64,000 bases of DNA from positions 654,374 to 718,373 of the forward strand of contig NZ_BNEB01000001.1 of the NCBI RefSeq assembly GCF_016860545.1, in the 5' to 3' direction. A program made the position numbers and the translations under genes. The DNA is from Streptomyces asoensis. GTDB taxonomy: Bacteria; Actinomycetota; Actinomycetes; Streptomycetales; Streptomycetaceae. Shown one piece after another: positions 7,945 to 16,724 of this stretch. The first letter of the stretch is position 1. Every line of letters starts with the position of its first letter. A model generated the notes under the pieces. That model saw nothing but the letters and a program-made list of their open reading frames with translations, was not told where the DNA came from and did not search any database.

Positions 7945-9029
7945 GAGAGGCCTCCGTCCCCGGCCGGGAACGCCGACAACGCTGTCCGGGCCGCGGCGAG
8001 TTCGGACATCAGTATCTCCACCAGCCGGCCGGCGGGCAGTTCGCGGGCCAGCCGGTGGCCCTGTCCCGCCCACAGCGCCATGCCCTGCGCGTCGCCCGCC
8101 TGGGCGGCGGCCTTGCGCAGCGGAGCGGTGAGGTGGTGGACCTCCGGGTAGGCGGCGGGCGCGTAGGGGCCGTGCTCGCGCAGGAAGCGGTTGACCAGGC
8201 CCCGGGCGGGCCGGCCGGAGAAGGCGCGGGTCAGTTCGGTGCGCGTGAAGAGCGGATCGGTCATCGCCCGCTTGTGCACGGCGTGCGCGCCGGACTCGGA
8301 CGCGACGAGGAACGCGGTCCCCAGCTGGGCCGCGCTCGCGCCGGCCGCGAGGACCGCGGCGATCTGGCCGCCGCGCATGATCCCGCCCGCGGCGACGAGC
8401 GGCAGGGCGACCGACTCGCGGACCTGGGCGAGCAGCGCGAGCAGTCCGATGCCCGAGCCGCCGGTCTCCGGGTTGTCCCGGTGGGTGCCCTGGTGTCCGC
8501 CGGCCTCCACGCCCTGCACGATCACACCGTCCGCGCCGGCCCGCTGCACGGCGAGCGCCTCCTCGGCGGTGGTCGCCGTGACCAGGGTGAACGTTCCGGC
8601 GCGGCGCAGGGCCTCCAGGACCTCACCGCTCGGGATGCCGAAGTGGAACGACACCACCGGCACCGGGTTGTCCAGCAGCACCGCGAGCTTGGCGTCGTAC
8701 CCGTCGTCGCGGCCGCTGTCCGGGTCGCCGAGCTCGGTCTCGTACCAGGCGGCCTCGCCGGCCAGCTGGTGGGCGTAGACCTCGACGGCGCCGGTCTCCG
8801 CCGAGTCCGGCTGCGGCATGAACAGGTTCACGCCGAAGGGACGGGCCGTGAGGCTCCGCAGCTGCTTGATCTCCTGGTAGACACCGTCGGCCGTCTTGTA
8901 CCCGGCGGCCAGGAATCCCAGCCCGCCGGCCTCACACACGGCGGCCGCCAGACGCGGGACGGAGACACCGCCCGCCATGGGGGCCTGCACGATCGGATGA
9001 GGGAAGAGATCGGTCAGTGCGGAGGACAT
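7941..9029 (-). CDS. NAD(P)H-dependent flavin oxidoreductase / nitronate monooxygenase family
   Basis: A 362-residue TIM-barrel FMN enzyme of the nitronate monooxygenase/2-nitropropane dioxygenase family. Visible signatures are the start LFPHPIVQAPMAGGVS, GGLGFLAAGYKT, the phosphate-binding GADGVIVQGVEAGGHQG and LPLVAAGGIMRGGQIAAVLAAGASAAQLGTAF. It probably oxidises alkyl nitronates such as propionate-3-nitronate, or acts as an NADH:quinone oxidoreductase; the family cannot be split by eye. The stop overlaps the rsmE start by four bases. A hairpin at 9118-9139 separates it from dnaJ. Confidence 0.88.
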   Translation of the reverse strand: MSSALTDLFPHPIVQAPMAGGVSVPRLAAAVCEAGGLGFLAAGYKTADGVYQEIKQLRSLTARPFGVNLFMPQPDSAETGAVEVYAHQLAGEAAWYETELGDPDSGRDDGYDAKLAVLLDNPVPVVSFHFGIPSGEVLEALRRAGTFTLVTATTAEEALAVQRAGADGVIVQGVEAGGHQGTHRDNPETGGSGIGLLALLAQVRESVALPLVAAGGIMRGGQIAAVLAAGASAAQLGTAFLVASESGAHAVHKRAMTDPLFTRTELTRAFSGRPARGLVNRFLREHGPYAPAAYPEVHHLTAPLRKAAAQAGDAQGMALWAGQGHRLARELPAGRLVEILMSELAAARTALSAFPAGDGGLS

Positions 9030-9117
9030 GACGGCATGTTGTCACGTCCTCCGAACAAGTCCGAATCGACCCTTCCCACCGGCACATGCCTCCCGGGGAC
9101 GGGAGGGGAAGGGGCGG

Positions 9118-9139
9118 CGGGGACGCGTGAACGTCCCCG
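9118..9139 (-). terminator. Hairpin downstream of dnaJ
   Basis: CGGGGACG and CGTCCCCG form a perfect 8-bp stem with a 6-base loop, twelve bases beyond the dnaJ stop. There is no U-run, as is usual for Streptomyces terminators. Confidence 0.6.
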
Positions 9140-9150
9140 CGCCCGCGCCG

Positions 9151-10287
9151 TCACCGGCCGTTGAAGGCGTCCTTCAAGCGGGAGAACAGACCCTGCTGTC
9201 CGGGCTGGAACTGCCCGGTGGGCCGCTCCTCGCCGCGCAGCTTGGCCAGCTCCCGCAGCACCCGCTCCTGCTCGGGGTCGAGCTTGCTCGGCGTCTGGAC
9301 CTCGACGTGCACGATGAGGTCGCCGCGCCCTCCGCCCCGCAGGTGCGTGACGCCCCGGCCGTGCAGCGGGATCGACTGGCCGGACTGGGTGCCGGGCCGG
9401 ATGTCGACCTCTTCCATCCCGTCCAGCGTCTCCAGCGGGACCTTGGTGCCGAGCGCCGCCGCCGTCATGGGCAGCGTCACCGTGCAGTGCAGATCGTCGC
9501 CGCGCCGCTGGAACATCGCGTGCGGCAGCTCGTGGATCTCGACGTAGAGGTCACCGGCGGGGCCGCCACCGGGGCCGACCTCGCCCTCGCCCGCCAGCTG
9601 GATCCGGGTGCCGTTGTCGACACCGGCGGGGATCTTCACGGTCAGCGTGCGGCGCGAGCGGACCCGGCCGTCGCCCGCGCACTCGGGGCACGGGGTCGGC
9701 ACGACGGTGCCGAAGCCCTGGCACTGCGGGCACGGCCGCGAGGTCATGACCTGGCCCAGGAAGGACCGTGTCACCTGCGACACCTCACCGCGGCCGCGGC
9801 ACATGTCGCACGTCTGGGCCGTGGTGCCGGGGGCGGCGCCCTCGCCGCTGCACGTGGAGCAGACGATCGCCGTGTCGACCTGGAGGTCCTTCGTGGTGCC
9901 GAAGGCCGCCTCCTCGAGGTCGATCTCCAGCCGGATCATCGCGTCCTGGCCGCGCCGGGTGCGCGACCGCGGACCGCGCTGCGACGCCGTCCCGAAGAAC
10001 GCGTCCATGATGTCCGAGAAGTTCCCGAAGCCACCGGCGCCGAAGCCGCCCGCGCCGCCGCCTCCCGACTGCGACAGCGGGTCGCCGCCGAGGTCGTAGA
10101 CCTGCTTCTTCTGCGGGTCCGACAACACCTCGTAAGCGGCGTTGATCTCCTTGAACCGCTCCTGGGTCTTCGGATCCGGGTTGACGTCCGGGTGCAGCTC
10201 GCGTGCGAGCCGCCGGAAGGCCTTCTTGATCTCTTCCTGCGACGCGTCGCGGCGCACGCCGAGAACGGCGTAGTAGTCCGTGGCCAC
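9151..10287 (-). CDS. dnaJ: Molecular chaperone DnaJ (second, hrcA-linked copy)
   Basis: A 378-residue type I Hsp40 that delivers unfolded proteins to DnaK. Domains in order: J-domain with HPD (residues 32-34, ELHPDVN), Gly/Phe-rich linker ([16 protein letters not shown]), four zinc-finger repeats ([32 protein letters not shown]), then the C-terminal substrate-binding domain. The GTG start directly follows the hrcA stop codon (TAG then GTG), so the two are one operon controlled by the CIRCE site upstream of hrcA. This matches the dnaJ2 position in streptomycetes, separate from the dnaK operon. Confidence 0.95.
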   Translation of the reverse strand: MATDYYAVLGVRRDASQEEIKKAFRRLARELHPDVNPDPKTQERFKEINAAYEVLSDPQKKQVYDLGGDPLSQSGGGGAGGFGAGGFGNFSDIMDAFFGTASQRGPRSRTRRGQDAMIRLEIDLEEAAFGTTKDLQVDTAIVCSTCSGEGAAPGTTAQTCDMCRGRGEVSQVTRSFLGQVMTSRPCPQCQGFGTVVPTPCPECAGDGRVRSRRTLTVKIPAGVDNGTRIQLAGEGEVGPGGGPAGDLYVEIHELPHAMFQRRGDDLHCTVTLPMTAAALGTKVPLETLDGMEEVDIRPGTQSGQSIPLHGRGVTHLRGGGRGDLIVHVEVQTPSKLDPEQERVLRELAKLRGEERPTGQFQPGQQGLFSRLKDAFNGR

Positions 10288-11304
10288 CTACGACTCCGCC
10301 AGGATCTGTCCGACGTACCGTGCCACCGCTCGTACCGCTCCCATCGTTCCCGGGTAATCCATGCGGGTCGGTCCGACCACGCCCAGCTTGGCGACTGCTT
10401 CGCCGCCCGAACCGTAGCCGACCGACACCACGGAAGTGGAGTTGAGTCCCTCATAGGCGTTCTCGTGACCGATGCGTACGGTCATGCCCGAATCCCCCGC
10501 CTCGCCAAGGAGCTTGAGGAGCACGACCTGCTCCTCCAGTGCCTCCAGGACGGGTCGGATGGTGAGGGGAAAGTCATGTCCGAAGCGGGTGAGATTGGCG
10601 GTACCGCCGATCATCAGCCGCTCCTCGTTCTCTTCGACGAGCGTCTCCAGCAGGGTGGAGAGCACCGTCGTGACCGTGCCGCGGTCCTCGGCCTCGAAGG
10701 CTTCCGGCAGGTCTTCCACCAGATGCGGCACGTCGCTGAACCGGCGGCCCGCGACCCGGCTGTTGAGCCGTGCGCGCAGATCCGCCAGGGAGGCCTCCCC
10801 GAAGGGCGCGGGACAGTCCACCAGCCGCTGCTCGACCCGCCCGGTGTCCGTGATCAGCACGAGCATCAGACGGGCGGGCGCGAGCGCGAGGAGCTCCACG
10901 TGCCGCACGGTCGAACGGGTCAGCGACGGGTACTGCACGACGGCGACCTGCCGGGTGAGCTGCGCGAGCAGCCGTACCGTGCGGGCCACCACGTCGTCGA
11001 GGTCGACGGCGCCGTCGAGGAAGTTCTGGATGGCGCGCCGCTCGGGACCGGTCATCGGCTTGACGCCGGCCAGCTTGTCGACGAACAGCCGGTAGCCCTT
11101 GTCCGTGGGGATCCGCCCGGCGCTGGTGTGCGGCTGGGCGATGTACCCCTCGTCCTCCAGGGCGGCCATGTCGTTGCGGACCGTCGCCGGGGAGACACCG
11201 AGGCTGTGCCGCTCCGTGAGCGCCTTCGACCCGACGGGTTCCTCGGTGCCCACGTAGTCCTGGACGATGGCGCGCAGCACCTGGAGCCTGCGTTCACTCA
11301 GCAT
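10288..11304 (-). CDS. hrcA: Heat-inducible transcription repressor HrcA
   Basis: A 338-residue repressor that binds CIRCE operators and blocks groESL and its own operon until heat stress. The N-terminal winged helix carries [35 protein letters not shown], which is diagnostic; the C-terminal part has the GAF-like regulatory domain ending in a glycine-rich [25 protein letters not shown] segment. The ATG at 11302-11304 is chosen because GGAGGTG stands just upstream and the product begins [10 protein letters not shown] as in other HrcA proteins; an upstream in-frame codon would run into the CIRCE site. Confidence 0.96.
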   Translation of the reverse strand: MLSERRLQVLRAIVQDYVGTEEPVGSKALTERHSLGVSPATVRNDMAALEDEGYIAQPHTSAGRIPTDKGYRLFVDKLAGVKPMTGPERRAIQNFLDGAVDLDDVVARTVRLLAQLTRQVAVVQYPSLTRSTVRHVELLALAPARLMLVLITDTGRVEQRLVDCPAPFGEASLADLRARLNSRVAGRRFSDVPHLVEDLPEAFEAEDRGTVTTVLSTLLETLVEENEERLMIGGTANLTRFGHDFPLTIRPVLEALEEQVVLLKLLGEAGDSGMTVRIGHENAYEGLNSTSVVSVGYGSGGEAVAKLGVVGPTRMDYPGTMGAVRAVARYVGQILAES

Positions 11305-11351
11305 CGCGCGCACACCTCCAGCAGTCGTCCCCAGTCCCCTGGGCGCCTCGC

Positions 11352-11378
11352 CTGGCACTCTTCACATCCGAGTGCCAG
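11352..11378. promoter_or_regulatory. CIRCE operator (HrcA binding site)
   Basis: CTGGCACTC, nine bases, GAGTGCCAG: a perfect inverted repeat matching the CIRCE consensus (TTAGCACTC-N9-GAGTGCTAA) in spacing and in the GCACTC/GAGTGC cores, with the outer TTA changed to CTG. It lies 48 bases upstream of the hrcA start, so HrcA should repress its own operon (hrcA-dnaJ). It also lies about 75 bases before the divergent MBL gene and could affect that promoter. Confidence 0.92.
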
Positions 11379-11451
11379 CATTCCCCGGCCCAGTGTACGG
11401 CTGTGGGGTACACCCGGGGCAAGGTCGGCCCACGGGGCAGCGTCGTAGGGC

Positions 11452-11457
11452 TAGCGT
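11452..11457 (+). promoter_or_regulatory. -10 box TAGCGT, leaderless start of the MBL hydrolase
   Basis: TAGCGT (TAnnnT) lies six bases before the ATG at 11464 and there is no ribosome site, so the message is probably leaderless. Confidence 0.4.
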
Positions 11458-11463
11458 CGCGGT

Positions 11464-12180
11464 ATGACGGTGACTTGGGAAGAGCTCGGATGGGAGCGGC
11501 TCGCGACGGGGGTCGGCAGGGTGCGGCTGCCGGGCTGGGACTGCACGGCGGGGCTGGTCGTCGGGGCGGGTGCGGCACTCATGATCGACGCGGGGTCGAG
11601 CCTGGCGGAGGGCGTGCGGCTGCGGACCGAGGCCGAGGAACTCACCGGCTGCCGTGTGACCCATCTCGCGCTCACCCACCCGCACTTCGACCATGTGTTC
11701 GGGGCGGGGGCGTTCGCGGGCGCGGAGGTCTTCGGCGCGGTGGGCGTGGACACCGTGCCGGCCGGGGAACTGCGGGAGGACGCGGTGCGCAACGGTCTCG
11801 GGGAGACGGCGGCCACGGAGGCGGCGGACACGCTCGTCCGGCCGCGGCACCTCGTCTCCGGCGAGTGGACCCTCGACCTGGGCGGCGGCCGGCAGGTCCT
11901 GCTGGCGAACGTCGGCCCCGGCCACACCGCGCACGACCTGGTCGTCCTGGTCCCCGGCGACCCCGAGACGGTCTTCTGCGGCGACCTGGTCGAGGAGTCG
12001 GGCGAGCCGCAGGCGGGACCCGACGCCGTACCGTCCCGGTGGCCCGCGGCCCTGGACCGCCTGCTCGGCCTCGGCGGCGAGGACGCGCTGTACGTCCCCG
12101 GTCACGGGGCGGTGGTGGACGCGGCCTTCGTGCGCGCGCAGCGGGACGCGTTGCGCGCGCGTTTCGGCGTGTCGCCGTGA
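11464..12180 (+). CDS. MBL-fold metallo-hydrolase
   Basis: A 238-residue metallo-beta-lactamase-fold protein. The zinc motif THPHFDHVFG near residue 75 (H.H.DH), the GPGHTAHDLVVL histidine near 152, FCGDLVEESG near 172 and the last histidine in VPGHGAVVD near 216 are all present, so it should be an active dinuclear hydrolase. The substrate is unknown; the layout is that of glyoxalase II or quorum-lactonase-like relatives. It is divergent from hrcA and followed 31 bases later by the DUF3097 gene on the same strand, which has its own -10 box. Confidence 0.88.
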   Translation: MTVTWEELGWERLATGVGRVRLPGWDCTAGLVVGAGAALMIDAGSSLAEGVRLRTEAEELTGCRVTHLALTHPHFDHVFGAGAFAGAEVFGAVGVDTVPAGELREDAVRNGLGETAATEAADTLVRPRHLVSGEWTLDLGGGRQVLLANVGPGHTAHDLVVLVPGDPETVFCGDLVEESGEPQAGPDAVPSRWPAALDRLLGLGGEDALYVPGHGAVVDAAFVRAQRDALRARFGVSP

Positions 12181-12198
12181 TCGCCCCCGGGCTTCTCC

Positions 12199-12204
12199 TA
12201 TCGT
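12199..12204 (+). promoter_or_regulatory. -10 box TATCGT, leaderless start of the DUF3097 gene
   Basis: TATCGT lies seven bases before the ATG at 12212, and no Shine-Dalgarno sequence is present between the MBL stop and this start. This supports an internal leaderless promoter. Confidence 0.4.
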
Positions 12205-12211
12205 CATCCGA

Positions 12212-13075
12212 ATGCGCCCACCCGTCTCCCACCACCGCCCTTCCGGCGAGGGCCCCACGGGCCCGCGGTCCCGCACGTACTCCCCGGACCTGACCCCCGG
12301 CTGGAAGAAGCCGAAGCCGGTCCCCGAGGTCCCGGCGGAGCCCGGTCTGGTGGTGGAGGAGCCCGGCACCGGCTTCTGCGGGGCGGTGATCCGCTGCGAG
12401 GCGGGCACGGTGACCCTGGAGGACCGCTTCGGCAAGCACCGGGTGTTCCCGCTGGAGCCCCGCGGGTTCCTGCTGGAGGGGAAGGCCGTGACCCTCGTAC
12501 GGCCCGCGTCCGGCGGTCCCGTGCGACCTGCCAGGACCGCGTCGGGGTCCGTCGCCGTCCCCGGCGCCCGCGCGCGGGTCGCCCGGGCCGGCCGCATCTA
12601 CGTCGAGGGCCGGCACGACGCCGAGCTGGTCGAGAAGGTGTGGGGGGACGACCTGCGCGTCGAGGGCGTGGTCGTGGAGTACCTGGAGGGCGTGGACGAC
12701 CTGCCGTCGATCGTCGACGGGTTCGCGCCCGGCCCCGACGCGAAGCTGGGCGTCCTCGTGGACCACCTCGTCCCGGGCACCAAGGAGTGGCGCATCGCGC
12801 AGTCCGTGACCAGTGAACACGCCCTGGTCGTCGGTCACCCGTACATCGACATCTGGGAGGCCGTGAAGCCGTCCTCCGTCGGCATCGCGGCCTGGCCCCG
12901 GGTGCCGCACGGCCAGGACTGGAAGACGGGCGTGTGCCGCGCCCTGGGCTGGCCGGAGAACACGGGCGCGGTCTGGCAGGCCATCCTGAAACGCGTGACC
13001 TCCTACCGCGACCTCGAACCGGAACTCCTGGGCCGCGTCGAGGAACTGATCGACTTCGTCACCGTGACCCCGTAG
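12212..13075 (+). CDS. DUF3097-family protein
   Basis: A 287-residue actinobacterial protein of the DUF3097 family. The start is set at the ATG giving MRPPVSHHRPSGEG, followed by the conserved RTYSPDLTPGWKKPKPVPEVPAEPG segment. The N-terminal part resembles a small beta-barrel; the middle holds GRIYVEGRHDAELVEKVWGDDLRVEGVVVEYLEGVDDLP and GVLVDHLVPGTKE, a Toprim-like pattern (acidic EGRHDAE and DHL), which suggests, but does not prove, nucleic-acid binding or nuclease/primase-like chemistry. No function is established to my knowledge. The upstream open frame inside the MBL gene is rejected. Confidence 0.82.
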   Translation: MRPPVSHHRPSGEGPTGPRSRTYSPDLTPGWKKPKPVPEVPAEPGLVVEEPGTGFCGAVIRCEAGTVTLEDRFGKHRVFPLEPRGFLLEGKAVTLVRPASGGPVRPARTASGSVAVPGARARVARAGRIYVEGRHDAELVEKVWGDDLRVEGVVVEYLEGVDDLPSIVDGFAPGPDAKLGVLVDHLVPGTKEWRIAQSVTSEHALVVGHPYIDIWEAVKPSSVGIAAWPRVPHGQDWKTGVCRALGWPENTGAVWQAILKRVTSYRDLEPELLGRVEELIDFVTVTP

Positions 13076-13349
13076 GCCCACCACCGCGGGCCCGCGAGTC
13101 GGCGAGCCGTGTCCGGGGAGGGGATCCGTGTCCGGGGGTTGCGGGGCCAGGGCCTGAATACCCGTGACCGGCACGGCCGCGGCGGCGGCGGCCGTCATGG
13201 CGCTGCCGCGGCAGCGGTGGGCCGGGGCGCCCTGGCGCCCGAAGCCCATGAGCCCGTGGGCGGGGTGGCTGCGGCGGCCGTGAGGCCCCGGGCCGGGTCC
13301 GGGTGACCACTGGCGCATGGGCCGGTGGCCGGGATACCCGCAGCGGCCG

Positions 13350-14206
13350 GGACCGTGATGCCGCTACCGCGGCGGCCTTGAGGCCAGGGCCCGCGGCCGG
13401 GACGGCCGCGAGACCGGGCGGGACAGCCGCGGGACCGGGCGGGACAGCCGCCAGGCCGAGACCCGTGGCCGGGGCGGCCGCCAGGCCCAGACCCGTGGCC
13501 GCGAGACCGGGGCGGCGCGGGACGGCCGCGAGACCGGGCGCGGGACAGCCGCGAGACCGGGCGGGGGACAGCCGCGAGACCGGGCGGGGGGCAGCCGCCA
13601 GGCCGAGACCCGTGGCCGGGACGGCCGCCAGGCCCAGACCCGTGGCCGCGAGACCGGGGCGGCGCGGGACGGCCGCGAGACCGGGCGCGGGACAGCCGCG
13701 AGACCGGGCGCGGGACAGCCGCGAGACCGGGCGGGGGGCAGCCGCCAGGCCGAGACCCGTGGCCGGGACGGCCGCCAGGCCGAGACCCGTGGCCGGGACG
13801 GCCGCCAGGCCCAGACCCGTGGCCGCGAGGCCGGGGCGGGACAGCCGCGGGACCGGGCGGGACAGCCGCGGGACCGGGCGGGACAGCCGCCAGGCCGAGA
13901 CCCGTGGCCGGGGCGGCCGCCAGGCCCAGACCCGTGGCCGCGAGACCGGGGCGGCGCGGGACAGCCGCGAGGCCAGGGCCGGGGGGGGCAGCCGCCAGGC
14001 CGAGACCCGTGGCCGGGACGGCCGCGAGGCCCAGACCCGTGGCCGCGAGACCGGGGCAGCGCGGGACGGCCGCGAGGCCGGGGCGGGACAGCAGCGAGAC
14101 CGGGCGGGTGCAGCCGCCAGGCCGAGCCCCGTGGCCGCGAGACCGGGGCAGCGCGGGGCAGCTGCGAGAGCGGGGCCCTTGGCCGGGGCGGCCGGCAGGC
14201 CGGGGG
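13350..14206. repeat. 0.85-kb GC-rich nested tandem repeat block
   Basis: The stretch 13076-14206 between the DUF3097 gene and hemW has no credible gene. From about 13400 it is built from two alternating units: a 21-24 bp unit (GGGACAGCCGCGAGACCGGGC) and a 28-30 bp unit (GCCGCCAGGCCGAGACCCG followed by TGGCCGGGAC). The second unit and its GGCCCAGACCC variant recur at about 13447, 13594, 13741, 13771, 13886, 13991 and 14108, giving a higher-order period near 110-150 bp. Frames on both strands stay open across it only because stops are rare in such sequence; their translations are low-complexity (GLGLAAVPAT, ARPRPVAGTA). The block lies directly downstream of the hemW stop. Confidence 0.75.
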
Positions 14207-15439
14207 TCAGTCGACCAGGTCGCGGACCACCGCGTCGGCCAGCAGTCGGCCGCGCAGGGTGAGCACGGCGCGGCCGCCGTCGTAGGGGCCGCCGTCGAGC
14301 AGCCCGTCCGTCAGGGCGCGGCGCGACGCCGCGAGTCCCTGCGGCCGCAGCAGGTCGAGCGGCACGCCGTCGCGCAGCCGCAGCTCCAGCAGGATCCGCT
14401 CCACGCGCCGGTCCTCGTCCGTCAGGAGCTCGCGTCCGGCCCCCGGCGACCGCCCCGCCGCCAGGGCCCCCGCGTACGCCCCCGGGTGCTTGACGTTCCA
14501 CCAGCGCACGCCGCCCACGTGCGAGTGCGCGCCCGGCCCGGCGCCCCACCAGTCGGCGCCCCGCCAGTACAGCTCGTTGTGCAGGCAGCGGCCCGCCTCC
14601 GAGGTCGCCCAGTTCGACACCTCGTACCAGTCGTAACCCGCCGCCGAGAGGGTCTCCTCGGCGATCAGGTACCGGTCGGCGTGGACGTCGTCGTCGGTCA
14701 TCGGCACCTCGCCGCGCCGGATGCGGCGCGCGAGCTGCGTGCCCTCCTCGACGATCAGGGCGTACGCCGACACATGGTCCGGACGGGCGCCCAGGGCCGC
14801 GTCCAGCGAGGCCCGCCAGTCGTCGTCCGACTCGCCCGGGGTGCCGTAGATCAGGTCCAGGTTGACGTGGTCGAAGCCCGCCTCCCTGGCCTCGGCCACG
14901 CACCGCTCGGGCCGGCCGGGGGTGTGCGTGCGGTCGAGCACCTTCAGCACGTGCTGCCGGGCGCTCTGCATGCCGAAGGAGATCCGGTTGAAGCCGCCCC
15001 GCCGGAGCGTGTCCAGATAGGCCGGGTCGACGGACTCCGGGTTGGCCTCCGTCGTCACCTCCGCGTCCGGCGCGAGACCGAACTCGTCACGGATCGCGCC
15101 CAGCATCCGGACGAGGTCGGAGGCGGCGAGCAGGGTCGGCGTGCCGCCGCCGACGAAGACCGTGCGGACCTCGCGCGGGTCGTCGCCGAGGACCTTGCGG
15201 GCCAGCCGGACCTCGTCGATCAGGGTGTCGGCGTAGTTGTCGCGGGAGGCGAGCACCCCACCGGTGCCCCGCAGCTCGGTCGCCGTGTAGGTGTTGAAGT
15301 CGCAGTACCCGCAGCGGGTCGCGCAGTACGGGACGTGCAGGTAGAACCCGAGGGGGCGGTCGGCGGCCCCGGCGAGCGCGTGCGCGGGGAGTGCGCCGTC
15401 GTCGGGGACCGGCTCACCGTCGGGAAGTGCGGAAGGCAT
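14207..15439 (-). CDS. hemW: Radical SAM haem chaperone HemW (CPO-III-like)
   Basis: A 410-residue radical SAM protein of the HemW/HemN-like family, which binds haem and inserts it into respiratory proteins. The iron-sulfur motif CATRCGYCDFNTYT (C...C..C with a following C..F) is near residues 40-53, preceded by FYLHVPYC; VFVGGGTPTLL, TEANPESVD, RISFGMQSA and NLDLIYGTPGE follow in the standard order, and a C-terminal winged-helix HemN domain ends the protein. The extra cysteine typical of true HemN is absent. The start at 15437-15439 (MPSALPDGEP) follows GGGCGG; the longer frame upstream is low-complexity. Confidence 0.93.
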   Translation of the reverse strand: MPSALPDGEPVPDDGALPAHALAGAADRPLGFYLHVPYCATRCGYCDFNTYTATELRGTGGVLASRDNYADTLIDEVRLARKVLGDDPREVRTVFVGGGTPTLLAASDLVRMLGAIRDEFGLAPDAEVTTEANPESVDPAYLDTLRRGGFNRISFGMQSARQHVLKVLDRTHTPGRPERCVAEAREAGFDHVNLDLIYGTPGESDDDWRASLDAALGARPDHVSAYALIVEEGTQLARRIRRGEVPMTDDDVHADRYLIAEETLSAAGYDWYEVSNWATSEAGRCLHNELYWRGADWWGAGPGAHSHVGGVRWWNVKHPGAYAGALAAGRSPGAGRELLTDEDRRVERILLELRLRDGVPLDLLRPQGLAASRRALTDGLLDGGPYDGGRAVLTLRGRLLADAVVRDLVD

Positions 15440-15509
15440 ACCGCCCATTGTCCCGCACACCGGCACCCCTCCCGGCGCCCCGGCCCCCACCCCCACGGGC
15501 CCGCTCCCG

Positions 15510-16649
15510 TCAGCCCAGCAGGTCCGCGCCCAGCGGACGCCCCGGACGGGCCCCCGGCAGGACGTGGGCCACCGCGGAGCCCCGGGCCTCCATGAAGCCG
15601 CTCAGCTCGTCCTGGGCGGCCATCCTGCGCTGCACCCGGGCGAACAGCGCGGGGTCCCGCATGAACGCGAGGAACAGCATCCCCTGGTCGGTGGGGCTGT
15701 CGGCGTAGGAGTAGGCGCGGCGCAGCATCCGGGCACCGCCGTCGAGAGCGGGGTCGACCGCCCGCGCGTGGGAGCGGACGGGGGCGCCGTGCGCGTCCCG
15801 CGCGGTCCCGGACGGGAGGCCGGCCCCGGCGCTCCCGGCCGCCGCGTTCCCGGAGCCGCCGTCCAGCGGGCCGCCGGTCGAGCGGCGGCGGCCGACGATC
15901 TCCTCCTGCCGGTGTTCGGCGAGCCGCGCGAAGTCCTCGATCCGCAGGTGGACACGGCGTACGACGAGACAGGTGGCGTTGCCCGACCACACCCAGCGCT
16001 CGCACTCCTCGGGGGTGAGTCCCGAGGGCGCGTCCCGGAAGCCGAGCAGGTCGCGCGGGGCGCCGCCGTCGGACGCCGGGGGCAGGAAGCCGTCCTGCCG
16101 CCAGCGCGCGTGCAGGGCGTCCCCCGCCAGCCGGGTCAGGGTCTCGCCGGTCGCCTCGGTGGCGTCCGTGCTGTCGGCGCAGAGCTGTACGAGCACGTCG
16201 CCGCCGGACCCGGCGGGGTCGAGCCGGTCACCGGGGAACGGCGGCAGGCCGCGCAGGGCGGCCGGTGCGCGCAGCCCCAGGCGGGCCGGGAGGCCGGGGC
16301 CGATGCCGACGGTGGCGGTGAGGCGCGCGGCACGTGAGGCGTCCGACCCCGTCGTCCGCGCGAGGGCGTCCGTCCACGCCTCGAACACCGCCTTCAGGGC
16401 ACGCGCGCCCGCCGCGCCCCGCAGGCCGGGATCGAGGTCGTACGACAGGAGCAGCACGGTGGCCTGGCGCGGGGTGGTCACCCCGGCCTGACGCGGACCG
16501 TGGAAACCGGGCCCGCGGGCGTCCTCGGGCGGCTCGGCGTCCCGGGCACAGGCGGTGACGGTGGTCAGCCCGATCCCGGCGCCGGCGCCGGCGATCAGCA
16601 CCCGTCGGCGGGTGGGCGACCCGGATGCGGCATTCTTCGCCTTCAGCAC
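15510..16649 (-). CDS. DyP-type haem peroxidase, Tat-exported, possibly lipidated
   Basis: A 379-residue dye-decolourising peroxidase of the EfeB-like class. The N-terminus has a Tat signal (TRRRVLIAGAGAGIG) ending in VTAC, which could act as a lipobox. The family segments are RQATVLLLSYDLDPG, the distal region LLGFRDAPSG near residue 220, and HLRIEDFARLAEHRQEEIVGRRRSTG near 255 leading to SHARAVDPALDGG with the proximal histidine region, then RRAYSYADSP and GMLFLAFMRD. The normally invariant GxxDG distal motif reads GFRDA, with alanine for the last glycine. No efeU or efeO neighbour is present, so an iron-uptake role is not supported. The GTG start follows a TATCGT box by seven bases, suggesting a leaderless message. 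Confidence 0.88.
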   Translation of the reverse strand: MLKAKNAASGSPTRRRVLIAGAGAGIGLTTVTACARDAEPPEDARGPGFHGPRQAGVTTPRQATVLLLSYDLDPGLRGAAGARALKAVFEAWTDALARTTGSDASRAARLTATVGIGPGLPARLGLRAPAALRGLPPFPGDRLDPAGSGGDVLVQLCADSTDATEATGETLTRLAGDALHARWRQDGFLPPASDGGAPRDLLGFRDAPSGLTPEECERWVWSGNATCLVVRRVHLRIEDFARLAEHRQEEIVGRRRSTGGPLDGGSGNAAAGSAGAGLPSGTARDAHGAPVRSHARAVDPALDGGARMLRRAYSYADSPTDQGMLFLAFMRDPALFARVQRRMAAQDELSGFMEARGSAVAHVLPGARPGRPLGADLLG

Positions 16650-16656
16650 AAACCGG

Positions 16657-16662
16657 ACGATA
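16657..16662 (-). promoter_or_regulatory. -10 box TATCGT, leaderless start of the DyP peroxidase
   Basis: TATCGT lies seven bases before the GTG start with no ribosome site between; same layout as the other leaderless-type starts in this window. Confidence 0.4.
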
Positions 16663-16724
16663 CATCGGCGGTTCCGTCCCCCCGGTCTCCCCCGCCCGCC
16701 CGGCGCGGGCCGGCCCTGGGGGGC

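Noticed and set aside
13350..14206. CRISPR-like array
   Set aside because: The units are contiguous and similar throughout, with no unique spacers of constant length, and no cas genes are nearby. The same holds for 24720-25012.
13059..14903. A 614-codon leftward open frame, and a 319-codon rightward one, across the repeat block
   Set aside because: Both translate the tandem repeats into low-complexity sequence, have no start signal, and the leftward one overlaps hemW in another frame.
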